Part shown: piece by piece, positions 50,669-60,657 of the stretch
How positions within the stretch are numbered: position 1 is the first letter of the stretch
How the letters are laid out: each line of letters starts with the position of its first letter
Assembly: GCF_018885265.1 (NCBI RefSeq)
Contig: NZ_CP076538.1
Location: 1,023,501-1,087,500, forward strand
Reading direction: 5' to 3'
From: Amycolatopsis aidingensis
Lineage (GTDB): Bacteria; Actinomycetota; Actinomycetes; Mycobacteriales; Pseudonocardiaceae
Length of the DNA stretch: 64,000 bases
Notes under the pieces: generated by a model
Database searches by the model: none
Told to the model about the DNA's origin: nothing
Seen by the model: only the letters and a program-made list of their open reading frames with translations
Program-made: the position numbers and the translations under genes

Positions 50669-51378
50669 GGCCGAGGGTCCGGACCGGTGAGCCGCCAGTA
50701 CTGGCGCTTGCCCTTACCGTCCTTGACCACCACGCCGAGTTTGGCCAGCTCCGCCCGCAGTTCCTTGACGTCGTCCGACTTGTCCTCGCGCAGTGCCCTT
50801 TCCCGCGCCGTGAACAGGGCGTTCGCCCCGGTGGGGAGCTCGGGCTGGTCCGGAACCCAGCGCCGGAACTCCTCGGCATGCGGATCGCCATCGGTCCACG
50901 GGTAGCCGTGCTCACGGAAGGCGGCCGCGTAGCGGGCGGTGCTCACCCCGGAAGGATTGTTGGCCAGTTCCTTGCCCTGCCTGCCGAGCAGTACCAGCCG
51001 GTCGCCCTCGCGGAAGACCGCGCTGATCTGCGCGCGGTCGAACTCCCGCTTGGTGTCCTCCCGGTCCAGCACCACGCGGTCGGGGGAGAGGGTGACGGTG
51101 AGGCTCTCGTGCTGCGCCACGAACCCGAGCGCCAACCCGGCCAGGGCGCCGACCGCGAGCACCCCGATGGTCAGGTGCGGCTCTGGGATCGAGTCGATGA
51201 GCTCCAACGGTCCCTGGAACGGGATCCACGCCAGGCCAAGGGCCCAGTCGGCGAGTTGCCGCAGCAACCAGCCCGCGCCGGCCCCGAGCGCGGGGAAACC
51301 GAGGAAGTAGAGCGCATGCAACCACGGCGGCTCGGCCAGCACCGTCGGCGTGTGCGCTCGCGACTCTTCGGTGTTCAT
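50665..51378 (-). CDS. membrane protein, YqeB-like family
   Basis: 237 residues. Two N-terminal helices (ALYFLGFPALGAGAGWLLRQL; LTIGVLAVGALAGLALGFVAQ) are followed by a soluble part with a PH-like strand pattern (LTVTLSPDRVVLDREDTKREFDRAQISAVFREGDRLVLLG) and a charged C terminus. Name is from a family resemblance I recall (YqeB); role unknown. Coupled to ogt. Confidence 0.65.
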   Translation of the reverse strand: MNTEESRAHTPTVLAEPPWLHALYFLGFPALGAGAGWLLRQLADWALGLAWIPFQGPLELIDSIPEPHLTIGVLAVGALAGLALGFVAQHESLTVTLSPDRVVLDREDTKREFDRAQISAVFREGDRLVLLGRQGKELANNPSGVSTARYAAAFREHGYPWTDGDPHAEEFRRWVPDQPELPTGANALFTARERALREDKSDDVKELRAELAKLGVVVKDGKGKRQYWRLTGPDPRP

Positions 51379-51392
51379 CGAGACGGCAGCTC

Positions 51393-53126
51393 CTAGTGCG
51401 ATTCCCGCCAGGCGTTGGTCATCGGCAGCCTACGGTCCCTGCCGAACGCCTTGAACGTGATCTTCGTGCCCGGCGGGTATTGCCTGCGCTTGTATTCCGC
51501 CTTGTCCACCATGCGCACCACCCGGTCGATCAGCGCGGCGTCGAACCCGGCCGCGAGCAGGTCCTCCAGGCCGCGGTCGCCCTCGACGTAGTCGTCCAGG
51601 ATGTCGTCCAGCACGGTGTAGTCCGGCAGTGAGTCGGTGTCCAGCTGATCCGGCCGCAGCTCCGCCGAGGGTGGCTTGCTGATCGAGTTCTCCGGGATGG
51701 GCGGGGTTTCGCCGCGCTTCTCCGCGTCCGCGTTGCGCCAGCGGGCCAGCCGCCAGACCTGGGTCTTGAACACGTCCTTGATCGGCGCGAAGGCACCGAC
51801 CGCATCGCCGTAGATGGTCGAGTAGCCAACGGCCAGCTCGGTCTTGTTGCCGGTGGCCAGCACCAAGTGCCCCTCCAGGTTGGACAGTGCCATCAGCAGC
51901 ACCCCGCGCACCCTGGACTGGACGTTCTCCTCGGCAAGGCCGGTCCCGGACAGCCCGAGCTGGTCGACATAGGACGCGACCATGTTCTCGATCGGCTCGA
52001 CCCGGAAATGGCAGCCCAGCCTGCGGGCCAGCTCCGCGGCGTCGGAGCGGGAGTGCTCGGAGGAGTACTTGGACGGCATGGCGACACCGTGCACCGCGTC
52101 CGGCCCGAGCGCGTCCACCGCCAGCGCCGCGGCCACCGAGGAGTCGATCCCGCCGGAGAACCCGAAGATCACCGACCGGAAACCGTTCTTGTGCACATAG
52201 TCGCGCAATCCCACGACCAGGGCCGACCACATCTCCGCCTCATCGGAGAGCGGCTCGCTGAGCACCGGCCCGGCCAGCGGCTGGTACCTGGGCAGCGGGT
52301 CCCGGTGATCCGCGCCGAGCAGCCTGCGCCGCACCCGCAGGCCGGCCAGCTCGCCCTCTGCGGTGTGCCCGCCCGCGGTCAGGTCCAGATCGGTCACCAG
52401 CAGGTGCTCGACGAACTGCGGGGCGCGGGCGAGCAGTTCGCCGTCCACGCCGACCACGATGGAGTCCCCGTCGAACACCAGGTCGTCCTGGCCGCCGACC
52501 TGGTTGGTGTACACCAGCGGCGCACCAGCCTCGGCGGCGCGCCGGGCGGCCAGCGGCAGCCGGATGTCGTCCTTGGACCGCTCGTACGGCGAGGCGTTCG
52601 GCACCACGACCAGATCCACCCCGGCCTCGCCGAGCGCGGCGACCGGACCGCCCTCCTGCCACATGTCCTCGCAGATCACCAGGCCGATGTCCAGGCCGTG
52701 CAGGCGCACCACGTCCAGCGAGTTCCCCGGCTCGAAGTTGCGGCGCTCGTCGAACACCCCGTAGTTCGGCAGGTGGTGCTTGAACTGCCGGACCACCACC
52801 TCGCCGCGGAACAGCCCGACCACCGCGTTGCGCGGGCCCACCTCGTCCTGGTCCAGGTAGCCGACGTAGGTGAGCACCTCCCCGCAGCCCGCCTGCTCCA
52901 GCAGCCCGGCCAGTTCATCCGCCTTGGCCCTGGAGGCCTTGGCGAAGGAGGAACGCAGCGCCAGGTCCTCCACCGGGTAGCCGACCAGGGCCATCTCGGA
53001 GAACACGATGACGTGCGCGCCCTCGTGTGCGGCCCTGCGAGTCCATTCGACGATCAGCTCGGCGTTGCCGTGCAGGTCACCCACCGTGGGATTGATCTGA
53101 CCCAGCGCGATACGCAGTTGCGGCAT
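51393..53126 (-). CDS. nadE: glutamine-dependent NAD+ synthase
   Basis: 577 residues from the ATG at 53126. N-terminal glutaminase: Glu in VFSEMALVGYP, Lys in KHHLPNYGVFDE, Cys in VICEDMW. C-terminal synthetase: P-loop FGFSGGIDSSVAAAL, then KYSSEHSRSDA and ATGNKTELAVGYSTIYGD. Makes NAD+ from deamido-NAD+ with an internal ammonia tunnel. Complete and of usual length for the short actinobacterial form. Confidence 0.95.
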   Translation of the reverse strand: MPQLRIALGQINPTVGDLHGNAELIVEWTRRAAHEGAHVIVFSEMALVGYPVEDLALRSSFAKASRAKADELAGLLEQAGCGEVLTYVGYLDQDEVGPRNAVVGLFRGEVVVRQFKHHLPNYGVFDERRNFEPGNSLDVVRLHGLDIGLVICEDMWQEGGPVAALGEAGVDLVVVPNASPYERSKDDIRLPLAARRAAEAGAPLVYTNQVGGQDDLVFDGDSIVVGVDGELLARAPQFVEHLLVTDLDLTAGGHTAEGELAGLRVRRRLLGADHRDPLPRYQPLAGPVLSEPLSDEAEMWSALVVGLRDYVHKNGFRSVIFGFSGGIDSSVAAALAVDALGPDAVHGVAMPSKYSSEHSRSDAAELARRLGCHFRVEPIENMVASYVDQLGLSGTGLAEENVQSRVRGVLLMALSNLEGHLVLATGNKTELAVGYSTIYGDAVGAFAPIKDVFKTQVWRLARWRNADAEKRGETPPIPENSISKPPSAELRPDQLDTDSLPDYTVLDDILDDYVEGDRGLEDLLAAGFDAALIDRVVRMVDKAEYKRRQYPPGTKITFKAFGRDRRLPMTNAWRESH

Positions 53127-53206
53127 GCGGCCATTCTTCCGCACCCGGAGACCCGCGGCGAAGCGGACCGGCCGGAAAGTGCGCGAGAAACGCGAGACCC
53201 CAGCCG

Positions 53207-55570
53207 TCAGGAACGCTTCTTGCGCAGCATGCTGCGCACCTTCTTCAGCGCCTGCTCCGCATCGGAGTCGAACGGGTTGTCGTGCACCAGGTAGGTCCAG
53301 GTGGAGGTGGGCCTGCGCACCCCGGAGGCCGCGAGGTCCACCCCGTCCTCGGTGATCTCCGCTTCGGCCAGGGTCTGTACCGAGCGTTCCTCGGCCTCCG
53401 GCAGCAGCTTGCGGAACTGCGGGACGGCGGCCCGGTGGAACTCGTCGATCGGGGTCTCCCGCGCCAGCGCCCGCAGGTGGATGCTCTCCCGCACATCGGT
53501 GAGGAAGGCGAGATGGTCGGCCCACAGCTGGTCCAGGTGGTACAGCATGATCTCCCGGCAGGCCTGGACCAGGGTGTCCGCCGCCAGCTGCTCGGCCAGC
53601 TCCGCGTATCGCTCCGGCGCGGCCTTCTCCATGGTCTCCGTGGCCAGCGGGGTGCGCAGCAGCTTGTCCCGGTAGGCCAGCAGCTCGCCGCGCTGCCGCT
53701 CGATCAGCCGGGTGTAGCGCCAGGTGTTGCGGTGGATCTCCAGGTCAACGCCCTCGGCGACGCGCTGCGCGTGCTGGATGTGCCGGTAGGCCGTTGCCGC
53801 GGTGATCTCCCCGGTCTCCTCATCGGACTCGATGCCGCCCGGCACGTCCGGGGCATAGCCGAGCACCAGGTCGTCGTTGAGGCTGGCGAAGAACACCGAG
53901 CTACCGGGGTCACCCTGCCGCCCAGCACGGCCGCGCAGCTGGTCGTCCAGCCTGCTGCTCGGGTAGCGGGCGGTGCCGATCACGTGCAGCCCGCCGAGTT
54001 CGGCGACCCGTTCCCGTTCCGCGCTGCCGACGGTCGCGGACGCGCCACCCAGCCGGATATCGGTACCGCGGCCCGCCATCTGGGTGGACACGGTGATCGC
54101 CGAGTGCTTGCCTGCCTCGGCGATGATCGCGGCCTCCTCGGCGTCGTTGCGGGCGTTCAGCACCACGCACGGCAGCTCCGCCTTCGCCAGCTTCTCGGCC
54201 AGCTCCTCGGACTCGGCCACGTCCTGGGTGCCGACCAGGATCGGCCTGCCGGTCTCGTGCACCTCGCGGATCTCCTCGACGATCGCGCGCAGCTTGTGCG
54301 AGGGCGAGGCGAAGATCCGGTCCGCGGCGTCCTCCCTGATGTTCGGCATGTTCGGCGGGATCACCGCCACCTCGAGCCGGTAGAACTCGCGCAGCTGCTC
54401 GGCCACCGCCACCGCGGTACCGGTCATGCCCGCGACCTGCGGGTAACGGGCCAGCAGGGCCTGCACGGTGATCGAGTCCAGGATCTCACCGCGTTCCGAT
54501 GGCGGGATCTGCTCCTTGGCCTCCACCGCGGCCTGCAGCCCGTCCGGCCAGCGCTGTAGCTCGGCCACCCTGCCCCGGGAGGCGTTGATCAGCTGCACCT
54601 TGCCGTCCCGGACCAGGTAGTCCACATCGCGGGTGAGCAGGGCATGCGCGTGCAGCGCCGCGTTGATCGAGGCCAGCCGGTCGGAACCGGAACCGGGCTC
54701 CTCCCCGTACAGGTCGATCCCGCCGAGGGCCTTCTCCACCACCGAGGAACCCGCCGCGGTCAGCCAGGCGTTACGGCCGTCGGCGTCGGTCTCGTAGTGC
54801 AGGCCCAGCCGCAGCCGCCGGACGATGTTGGCGACCTCCTCGTCGGCAACGCCCGCGTCCACCGAGCCCGCCATCACCAGCGGCACCCTGGCCTCGTCGA
54901 CCAGCACCGAGTCGGCCTCGTCGATGATCGCCACCTCGGGCTCGGGCTGCACCAGGTCCTCCTCGCGGGTGACCAGCCGGTCGCGCAGCACGTCGAAGCC
55001 GATCTCGCTGACCGCGCCGTAGCAGATCTCGGCCGCGTACGCGGTGCGCCGCTCCTCCCGGCTCAGCGCGGGTTCCACCCAGCCGACGGACACCCCGAGC
55101 AGGTCGTAGACCGGCCGCATCCACTCGGCGTCCCTGCGGGCCAGGTAGTCGTTCACCGAGATGATGTGCACCCGTTTGCCGCGCAGGGCGTATCCCGCGG
55201 CGGCCAGCGCCCCGGCCAGGGTCTTGCCCTCACCGGTGGCCATCTGCACGACATGCCCGGTGAGCAGCCCCATGGTGCCGAGCAGCTGCACGTCGAAGGC
55301 CCGCTCGTCCAGCGCCCTGCGGGCGGCCTCCCGGCCCAGCGCGCACAGGGTGACCAGCTCGTCCTCGCTGAAGGTGACCCGCTCCGGCGGCTCGGTCGTG
55401 CGCAGCTCGCCTGCGGCCGCGGTCAGCTCGGCGTCGGAGAGCTTCTCCAGCTCGGCTTCCCGCTTCTCGACCGCGGGCAGCAGTGCCTCGTACCGGGTCA
55501 GTTCCACGCTGGCCGGGCGCTGGATGATCCTGCGCAACCGCTTACCGACCCGGCTCATCAACGCTGCCAC
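53207..55570 (-). CDS. secA2: accessory Sec translocase ATPase SecA2
   Basis: 787 residues from a GTG with GGGAGG upstream; an ATG four codons later is an alternative. SecA motor: Walker A QMATGEGKTLAG, DEAD-type VAIIDEADSVLVDE, and motif VI GRAGRQGDPGSS. Shorter than SecA1 and without the C-terminal zinc-binding linker, both typical of SecA2. It exports a subset of proteins across the membrane. Confidence 0.93.
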   Translation of the reverse strand: MAALMSRVGKRLRRIIQRPASVELTRYEALLPAVEKREAELEKLSDAELTAAAGELRTTEPPERVTFSEDELVTLCALGREAARRALDERAFDVQLLGTMGLLTGHVVQMATGEGKTLAGALAAAGYALRGKRVHIISVNDYLARRDAEWMRPVYDLLGVSVGWVEPALSREERRTAYAAEICYGAVSEIGFDVLRDRLVTREEDLVQPEPEVAIIDEADSVLVDEARVPLVMAGSVDAGVADEEVANIVRRLRLGLHYETDADGRNAWLTAAGSSVVEKALGGIDLYGEEPGSGSDRLASINAALHAHALLTRDVDYLVRDGKVQLINASRGRVAELQRWPDGLQAAVEAKEQIPPSERGEILDSITVQALLARYPQVAGMTGTAVAVAEQLREFYRLEVAVIPPNMPNIREDAADRIFASPSHKLRAIVEEIREVHETGRPILVGTQDVAESEELAEKLAKAELPCVVLNARNDAEEAAIIAEAGKHSAITVSTQMAGRGTDIRLGGASATVGSAERERVAELGGLHVIGTARYPSSRLDDQLRGRAGRQGDPGSSVFFASLNDDLVLGYAPDVPGGIESDEETGEITAATAYRHIQHAQRVAEGVDLEIHRNTWRYTRLIERQRGELLAYRDKLLRTPLATETMEKAAPERYAELAEQLAADTLVQACREIMLYHLDQLWADHLAFLTDVRESIHLRALARETPIDEFHRAAVPQFRKLLPEAEERSVQTLAEAEITEDGVDLAASGVRRPTSTWTYLVHDNPFDSDAEQALKKVRSMLRKKRS

Positions 55571-55657
55571 CCGTGGCCTCCCGTGTCCCGTCTGGTCTGT
55601 TTCCCCAACGCAGTGACGGTGCGTTCGAGTTCCTTTACTCGCGAATGGCACCATCAT

Positions 55658-57274
55658 GTGGTGCCCGCCCGCGAACGCTACCTGCTTCCCGCCTCCTGTC
55701 TAGCGGCCATCGGTCTGCTGATCAGCTCGCTGACCGCCTGCTCGGGTGACCAGGGCGAGCCGCAGGGCACGGTCACCGAGACCAATGGCCCGGCCGGTCC
55801 GGTGCCCTCCGGCCTGGAGCGGTTCTACGCCCAGCCGCTGACCTGGGAGTCCTGCTCCTCCTACGCCACCTCGGCCAACGCCGAACAGACCTTCGGCGGC
55901 ACCGGGCTGCGCTGTGCCCGGCTGACCGTGCCGCTGGACTATGCCGACCCGGGTGGCGAGACCGTCACCATCGGCCTGCTCCGGCGCCAGGCGAGTGATC
56001 CGGACGAGCGGATCGGTTCCCTGGTGCTCAACCCCGGCGGCCCCGGCGCCTCCGGCATGGTGGCCGCGGCCTCGACCGCCAAGCAGATCGAGGGCACGCC
56101 GCTGGGCGAGCGGTTCGACCTGGTTGGTTTCGATCCGCGTGGGGTGGGGGCGAGCAAGCCGCAGGTGGACTGCCTTACCGATGCCGAGCGGGATGCCGAC
56201 CGGGCCGATGACGGGGAGACCGACGGCTCCCCGCAGGGGGTGGCCGAGCAGGAGGCCGAGGCCAAGGCTTTCGCGCGGAAATGCGCGCAGCGCACCGAGT
56301 ACGGCGCCGAGATGCTGGCCAACCTGGGCACCCGCGACGTAGTCAAGGACATGGACGTGCTGCGCTCCGCGCTCGGGGACGAGAAGCTCTCCTACGTCGG
56401 CTACTCCTATGGCACCCGGATCGGCTACACCTACGCCGAGGCCTTCCCCGGCAACGTCCGCGCGCTGGTGCTGGACGGTGCCCTCGACCCCGAGCAGGAC
56501 CTGGTGGAGTCCCTGGTCGCGCAGGGCGAGGGCTTCGGGGTCGCCTTCGGCGAGTTCGCGCGCTGGTGCGCGGGGCGGCAGGACTGTGCCCTCGGGTCGG
56601 ATCCGGCCGGGGCCACCGGGGCGTACCAGGACCTGGTGCGCCCGTTGATCGACAACCCGGTGCAGCTGGCGGACGGTCGCAGGCTCTCCTACGAGGACGC
56701 GACCACCGGCACCATCCAGGCGCTGTACTCCGAGCAGTTCTGGGAGAAGCTGAACACCGGGCTGAACCAGCTGAAACAGCACCAGGGCAGCATGCTGATG
56801 GCCCTTGCCGACCTCTACAACGAGCGGGGCAGGGACGGGCAGTACGCCAGCACGCAGGACGCGTTCACCGCTATCCGGTGCGTGGACGACCCCCGGGTCA
56901 CCGACAAGCAGGAGATCCTCGAGGCGCAGCGCCGCTACGAGGAGGTCGCGCCGTTCCTCGACGATGGCAGGCCGGATGGGGCGGCGTTGGATGCGTGTGC
57001 GTTCTGGCCGGTGCCGAACACCTCGGAGCCGGGGTTGCCGCAGGTGGAGGGGGTGCCGGCGCCGTTGGTGATTTCCACGACGAATGACCCGGCCACGCCG
57101 TACGCGGCGGGGGTGAACCTTGCGAAGGCGATGGATGGGGCGTTGCTGACCTTCGAGGGGACCCGGCACACGGTGTTCCTGCGGGGTAATGAGTGTGTGG
57201 ACGAGGCGGGTACGGCGTACCTGATCGACGGCACGCTGCCAGCGGAAGGCACCCGCTGCACCGCGGCGAACTGA
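55658..57274 (+). CDS. Hip1/CaeA-like secreted lipoprotein peptidase (S33, TAP-like), copy 1
   Basis: 538 residues from a GTG at 55658 (a second GTG follows at 55661). Lipobox LTACSGD. Alpha/beta hydrolase: oxyanion NPGGPGASG, DPRGVGAS, nucleophile GYSYGTRIGY, Asp in STTNDPATPYA, His in GTRHTVFL. Extra Cys pairs fit a secreted protein. By gene order (tandem with a paralog, near panB and glnA2) it matches Rv2223c/Rv2224c, whose Hip1 cleaves surface chaperone. Four blocks are identical at DNA level to copy 2. Confidence 0.9.
   Translation: MVPARERYLLPASCLAAIGLLISSLTACSGDQGEPQGTVTETNGPAGPVPSGLERFYAQPLTWESCSSYATSANAEQTFGGTGLRCARLTVPLDYADPGGETVTIGLLRRQASDPDERIGSLVLNPGGPGASGMVAAASTAKQIEGTPLGERFDLVGFDPRGVGASKPQVDCLTDAERDADRADDGETDGSPQGVAEQEAEAKAFARKCAQRTEYGAEMLANLGTRDVVKDMDVLRSALGDEKLSYVGYSYGTRIGYTYAEAFPGNVRALVLDGALDPEQDLVESLVAQGEGFGVAFGEFARWCAGRQDCALGSDPAGATGAYQDLVRPLIDNPVQLADGRRLSYEDATTGTIQALYSEQFWEKLNTGLNQLKQHQGSMLMALADLYNERGRDGQYASTQDAFTAIRCVDDPRVTDKQEILEAQRRYEEVAPFLDDGRPDGAALDACAFWPVPNTSEPGLPQVEGVPAPLVISTTNDPATPYAAGVNLAKAMDGALLTFEGTRHTVFLRGNECVDEAGTAYLIDGTLPAEGTRCTAAN
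56109..56256 (+). repeat. 148-bp tract identical in both Hip1-like genes (copy 1)
   Basis: Identical base for base to 57754-57901. Shorter identical tracts are 56946-57033 with 58588-58675 and 57137-57259 with 58779-58901. Confidence 0.9.
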
Positions 57275-57296
57275 ATGTAGTGGCACGATCACGCGG

Positions 57297-58910
57297 GTGC
57301 TCACGTCGAAGAGTCGTACCGCCCGCCCTGCGGTGGTCGTGCTGGCCTGCGTTCTCGCGGCCTGCTCGCCCTCGTCCCCCGCGCCGGGGGACACCTCAGC
57401 GCCGCCGACCACGGCCGAGTCGGTGGCCGCGAGCACGCGGGCCGAGCCGGAGCAGACGGTGGACAGCTACTACGAGCAGAGCCTCGAGTGGGGTCCCTGC
57501 GCACCCTTCGCGACCACGGCGGACAGCACGGCCGCCTTCCGGATCGAGGGGGTGCAATGCGCGCGGCTGCGGGTACCGCTGGACTACGCCGAGCCCGGCG
57601 GGCCGGAGATCACCCTCGGCCTGCTCCGGTACCGGGCAGGGAACCCGGACGAGCGGATCGGCTCGCTGGTGCTCAACCCGGGCGGCCCTGGGATCTCCGG
57701 CATGGTGGCCGCGGCACGTATCGGCGTGCAGGTCCGCAAGGGCGCCCTGGCGCAGCGGTTCGACCTGGTTGGTTTCGATCCGCGTGGGGTGGGGGCGAGC
57801 AAGCCGCAGGTGGACTGCCTTACCGATGCCGAGCGGGATGCCGACCGGGCCGATGACGGGGAGACCGACGGCTCCCCGCAGGGGGTGGCCGAGCAGGAGG
57901 CGGAGGCGCGGGACTTCATCGCGGGCTGCGTGCGGCACACCGAACACGGGGAACGGATGCTGGCCCATCTCGGCACCCGCGAGGTGGCCAAGGACCTGGA
58001 CATCCTGCGCGCCGCCCTCGGCGACGTGCAGCTGTCCTACCTCGGTTACTCCTATGGCACCCGGATCGGCTACACCTATGCCGAGGCCTTTCCCGCCAGG
58101 GTCAGGGCGATGGTGCTGGACGGGGCGGTCGACCCGGAGCAGGATGCGCTGGAGAGCACGCTTGCCCAGATGGAAGGGTTCGGGACCGCCTTCGGCGAGT
58201 TCACGGACTGGTGTGCGCGGCGGCAGGACTGCGCCCTCGGGCCGGATCCGGCCGGGGCCACCGCGGCCTACCAGGACCTGGTCCGGCCGTTGATCGACAA
58301 CCCGGTGCCCGCTGGGGAGCGGCCACTGTCCTACGAGGACGCGACCACCGGCACCATCCAGGCGCTGTACTCCGAGCAGTTCTGGGAGAAGCTGAACACC
58401 GGGCTGGCCGAGTTACGGCAGGGCAGTGGCAAGACTCTGATGGAGCTGGCCGACCAGTACCACCAGCGGGACGAGAACGGGAAGTACGCCAGCACGCAGG
58501 ACGCGTTCACCGCGATCAACTGCGTGGACCACCCGAAGATCACCGACAGGGCCGAGATCCTGGCCGCGCAGCGGGAGATGGCGAGACTCGCGCCGTTCCT
58601 CGACGATGGCAGGCCGGATGGGGCGGCGTTGGATGCGTGTGCGTTCTGGCCGGTGCCGAACACCTCGGAGCCGGGTCTGCCGCAGGTGGAGGGGGTGCCG
58701 GCGCCGTTGGTGATCTCCACGACGAATGACCCGGCCACGCCGTACGCCGCCGGGGAGCGTCTCGCCGAGGCGATGGGCGGGGCGTTGCTGACCTTCGAGG
58801 GGACCCGGCACACGGTGTTCCTGCGGGGTAATGAGTGTGTGGACGAGGCGGGTACGGCGTACCTGATCGACGGCACGCTGCCAGCGGAAGGCACCCGCTG
58901 CGCGCCCTGA
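57297..58910 (+). CDS. Hip1/CaeA-like secreted lipoprotein peptidase (S33, TAP-like), copy 2
   Basis: 537 residues from a GTG, 22 bp after copy 1. Lipobox VLAACSPS. Same catalytic set as copy 1: NPGGPGISG, GYSYGTRIGY, NDPATPYA and GTRHTVFL, so both copies should be active. The two proteins diverge clearly at the N terminus (signal and first 150 residues) and between residues 200 and 300 but are identical in other tracts, a sign of gene conversion. Confidence 0.9.
   Translation: MLTSKSRTARPAVVVLACVLAACSPSSPAPGDTSAPPTTAESVAASTRAEPEQTVDSYYEQSLEWGPCAPFATTADSTAAFRIEGVQCARLRVPLDYAEPGGPEITLGLLRYRAGNPDERIGSLVLNPGGPGISGMVAAARIGVQVRKGALAQRFDLVGFDPRGVGASKPQVDCLTDAERDADRADDGETDGSPQGVAEQEAEARDFIAGCVRHTEHGERMLAHLGTREVAKDLDILRAALGDVQLSYLGYSYGTRIGYTYAEAFPARVRAMVLDGAVDPEQDALESTLAQMEGFGTAFGEFTDWCARRQDCALGPDPAGATAAYQDLVRPLIDNPVPAGERPLSYEDATTGTIQALYSEQFWEKLNTGLAELRQGSGKTLMELADQYHQRDENGKYASTQDAFTAINCVDHPKITDRAEILAAQREMARLAPFLDDGRPDGAALDACAFWPVPNTSEPGLPQVEGVPAPLVISTTNDPATPYAAGERLAEAMGGALLTFEGTRHTVFLRGNECVDEAGTAYLIDGTLPAEGTRCAP
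57754..57901 (+). repeat. 148-bp tract identical in both Hip1-like genes (copy 2)
   Basis: Partner of 56109-56256 at an offset of 1645 bp. Confidence 0.9.
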
Positions 58911-58911
58911 G

Positions 58912-59598
58912 TCAGGAGGTGACGGGGGTGTTGTGCCCGGTGAGGCTGAGTTCCAGCATCACCGCGCCCTCGTTCGGCTTGCGTGGCGGAATCTGCATCC
59001 ACACCCGGACCAGATCGCGGGGCTGTGCGGTGGTGACCCAGAACTTCACGTCCACATCGGACTGAATGCCCGGCACCAGCGCGGAGATCACCTCCCGGCG
59101 CACCGCGCCCGCCACCCGGAACGCCTCGACCTCGTCGAGTTCCTCCTTGCCCTCGGTCTCCAGCTCCGTCGCGGAGGTCAGCAACCGCCTGATCCCCGTT
59201 TCCGGAGCCAGCACGCTGGCCGGGGCATACCGGGTCGGCACCGGCCGCTCGTGCCGGGTGCCCTCCTTGTCGGTCAGGTACAGCGTGTCGCCCTGGAGCA
59301 GGAACTCGTACTCGGTGCGCTCCAGCTCGTCCTGCACGTCGGCGGTGCCGCTTGCCCAGCCGAACTCACCGCCCGCGACCGAGGCCGCGCCCTCCATACT
59401 GCGGATGTTCAGCCCGGGAACCGTGCCGCTCAGGCCGAGGGAGAAGCGCACCGAACGCAGCTCGGCCAGCCGGTCCGCCGCCGCGGACACCAGGCCCTTC
59501 GGCTCCGGTAGCGGTCCGGTGGTGTCCGGCGAGGAGGTGCACCCGGCGAGCAGCCCGAGCGCGAGCGCGATCACCAACGCGGTCCGGCGGCAGAGCAT
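58912..59598 (-). CDS. LppX/LprAFG-family lipoprotein (LprG-like)
   Basis: 228 residues. Lipobox LLAGCTSS. Mature domain has the LprG beta-strand pattern (AADRLAELRSVRFSLGLSGTVPGLNI, EFLLQGDTLYLTD, FRVAGAVRREVISALVP, VKFWVTTAQPRDLVRVWMQI). Family members carry acylated glycolipids between the membrane and the cell surface. The classical MFS partner P55 is not adjacent; the MFS gene at 60.7 kb is separated by a regulator gene. Confidence 0.85.
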   Translation of the reverse strand: MLCRRTALVIALALGLLAGCTSSPDTTGPLPEPKGLVSAAADRLAELRSVRFSLGLSGTVPGLNIRSMEGAASVAGGEFGWASGTADVQDELERTEYEFLLQGDTLYLTDKEGTRHERPVPTRYAPASVLAPETGIRRLLTSATELETEGKEELDEVEAFRVAGAVRREVISALVPGIQSDVDVKFWVTTAQPRDLVRVWMQIPPRKPNEGAVMLELSLTGHNTPVTS

Positions 59599-59608
59599 GC
59601 TCCCTACG

Positions 59609-60586
59609 TTAGCTTGACCGCTGGTGCGAACTCGCGAAGGTGCGCCGGTACGCCAGCGGGGCGACCCCGATGGTCGTGCTCAGGTGTTGCCGCAGTGAGG
59701 CGGCGGTGCCCAGCCCCGACTCGGTGGCCACGGCGTCGACCGGCAGGTCCGTGGTCTCCAGCAGATGCCGCGCATGCCGTACCCGCTGCTGGGTCAGCCA
59801 GGCACGCGGCGGCAGCCCGGTCTCGGCGCGGAACCGCCTGCTGAAGGTGCGCACGCTCATCCGCGCGTGCCCGGCCAGGGTGGCGAGGTCGAGCCGCTGG
59901 TCCAGATGGTGCAGGGCCCACGCCCTGGTCGGCGCGGTGCTGCCCGCGCCGCTCTCGGCCACCGGACGGTCGATGAACTGGCTCTGGCCGCCGTCCCGCC
60001 ATGGCGGCACCACGCAGTAGCGCGCCGCGGTGTTGGCGACCTCGCTGCCGTGGTCCGCGCGCAGTACGTGCAGGCACAGGTCCACGCCCGCGGCCAGCCC
60101 GGCCGAGGTGAGCACCGCGCCCTCGTCCACGAACAGCACGCTCTCGTCCAGTTCGACCCGCGGGTAGAGGCGGCGGAAGTCCTCGGTGTGCGCCCAGTGC
60201 GTGGTGGCCCTGCGCCCGTCCAGGACGCCTGCCGCGCCGAGCACGAAGGCCCCGGTGCAGATGGACATCAGCCGGGCCCCTGGCGGGATCAGCGCCAGCG
60301 CCTCGGCCACCGGCCCCGGCAGCGTGCCGTGCCTGCGCGGCCCGTCCACCCGGGTGCCCGGAATGATCACGGTGTCCGCCTCGGCCAGCACCTCGGGGCC
60401 GTGATCCAGAACCGCGGTGTAGCCGGTGGACACCCGCACCGGCTGGTCGTCCACCCCGCAGACGCGCACCTCGTACAGCGGCTCGCCGTCGCGTTCTGCG
60501 GCCCGGAACAGCTGCGGCGGGATGTGCAGGTCGTAGCCGACCACCTCGCTGATCGCGAGCACGACCACCCGGTGCGGGAAGGACAT
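59609..60586 (-). CDS. GlxA-type AraC family regulator (DJ-1/PfpI plus HTH_18)
   Basis: 325 residues from the ATG at 60586; an in-frame ATG at 60604 is possible. N-terminal DJ-1/PfpI domain with nucleophile elbow LMSICTGAFVLGAAG. C-terminal double helix-turn-helix: LDLATLAGHARMSVRTFSRRFRAETGLPPRAWL and VATESGLGTAASLRQHLSTTIGVAPLAYRR. Divergent from the MFS gene across 71 bp, so probably its regulator. Confidence 0.9.
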   Translation of the reverse strand: MSFPHRVVVLAISEVVGYDLHIPPQLFRAAERDGEPLYEVRVCGVDDQPVRVSTGYTAVLDHGPEVLAEADTVIIPGTRVDGPRRHGTLPGPVAEALALIPPGARLMSICTGAFVLGAAGVLDGRRATTHWAHTEDFRRLYPRVELDESVLFVDEGAVLTSAGLAAGVDLCLHVLRADHGSEVANTAARYCVVPPWRDGGQSQFIDRPVAESGAGSTAPTRAWALHHLDQRLDLATLAGHARMSVRTFSRRFRAETGLPPRAWLTQQRVRHARHLLETTDLPVDAVATESGLGTAASLRQHLSTTIGVAPLAYRRTFASSHQRSS

Positions 60587-60657
60587 GGCTAGATTCTTGC
60601 ACATATTGGCAACCAGGCCACTCGTTCGAGATCCTGCCACTCGGCAGGCTTCGTGGC

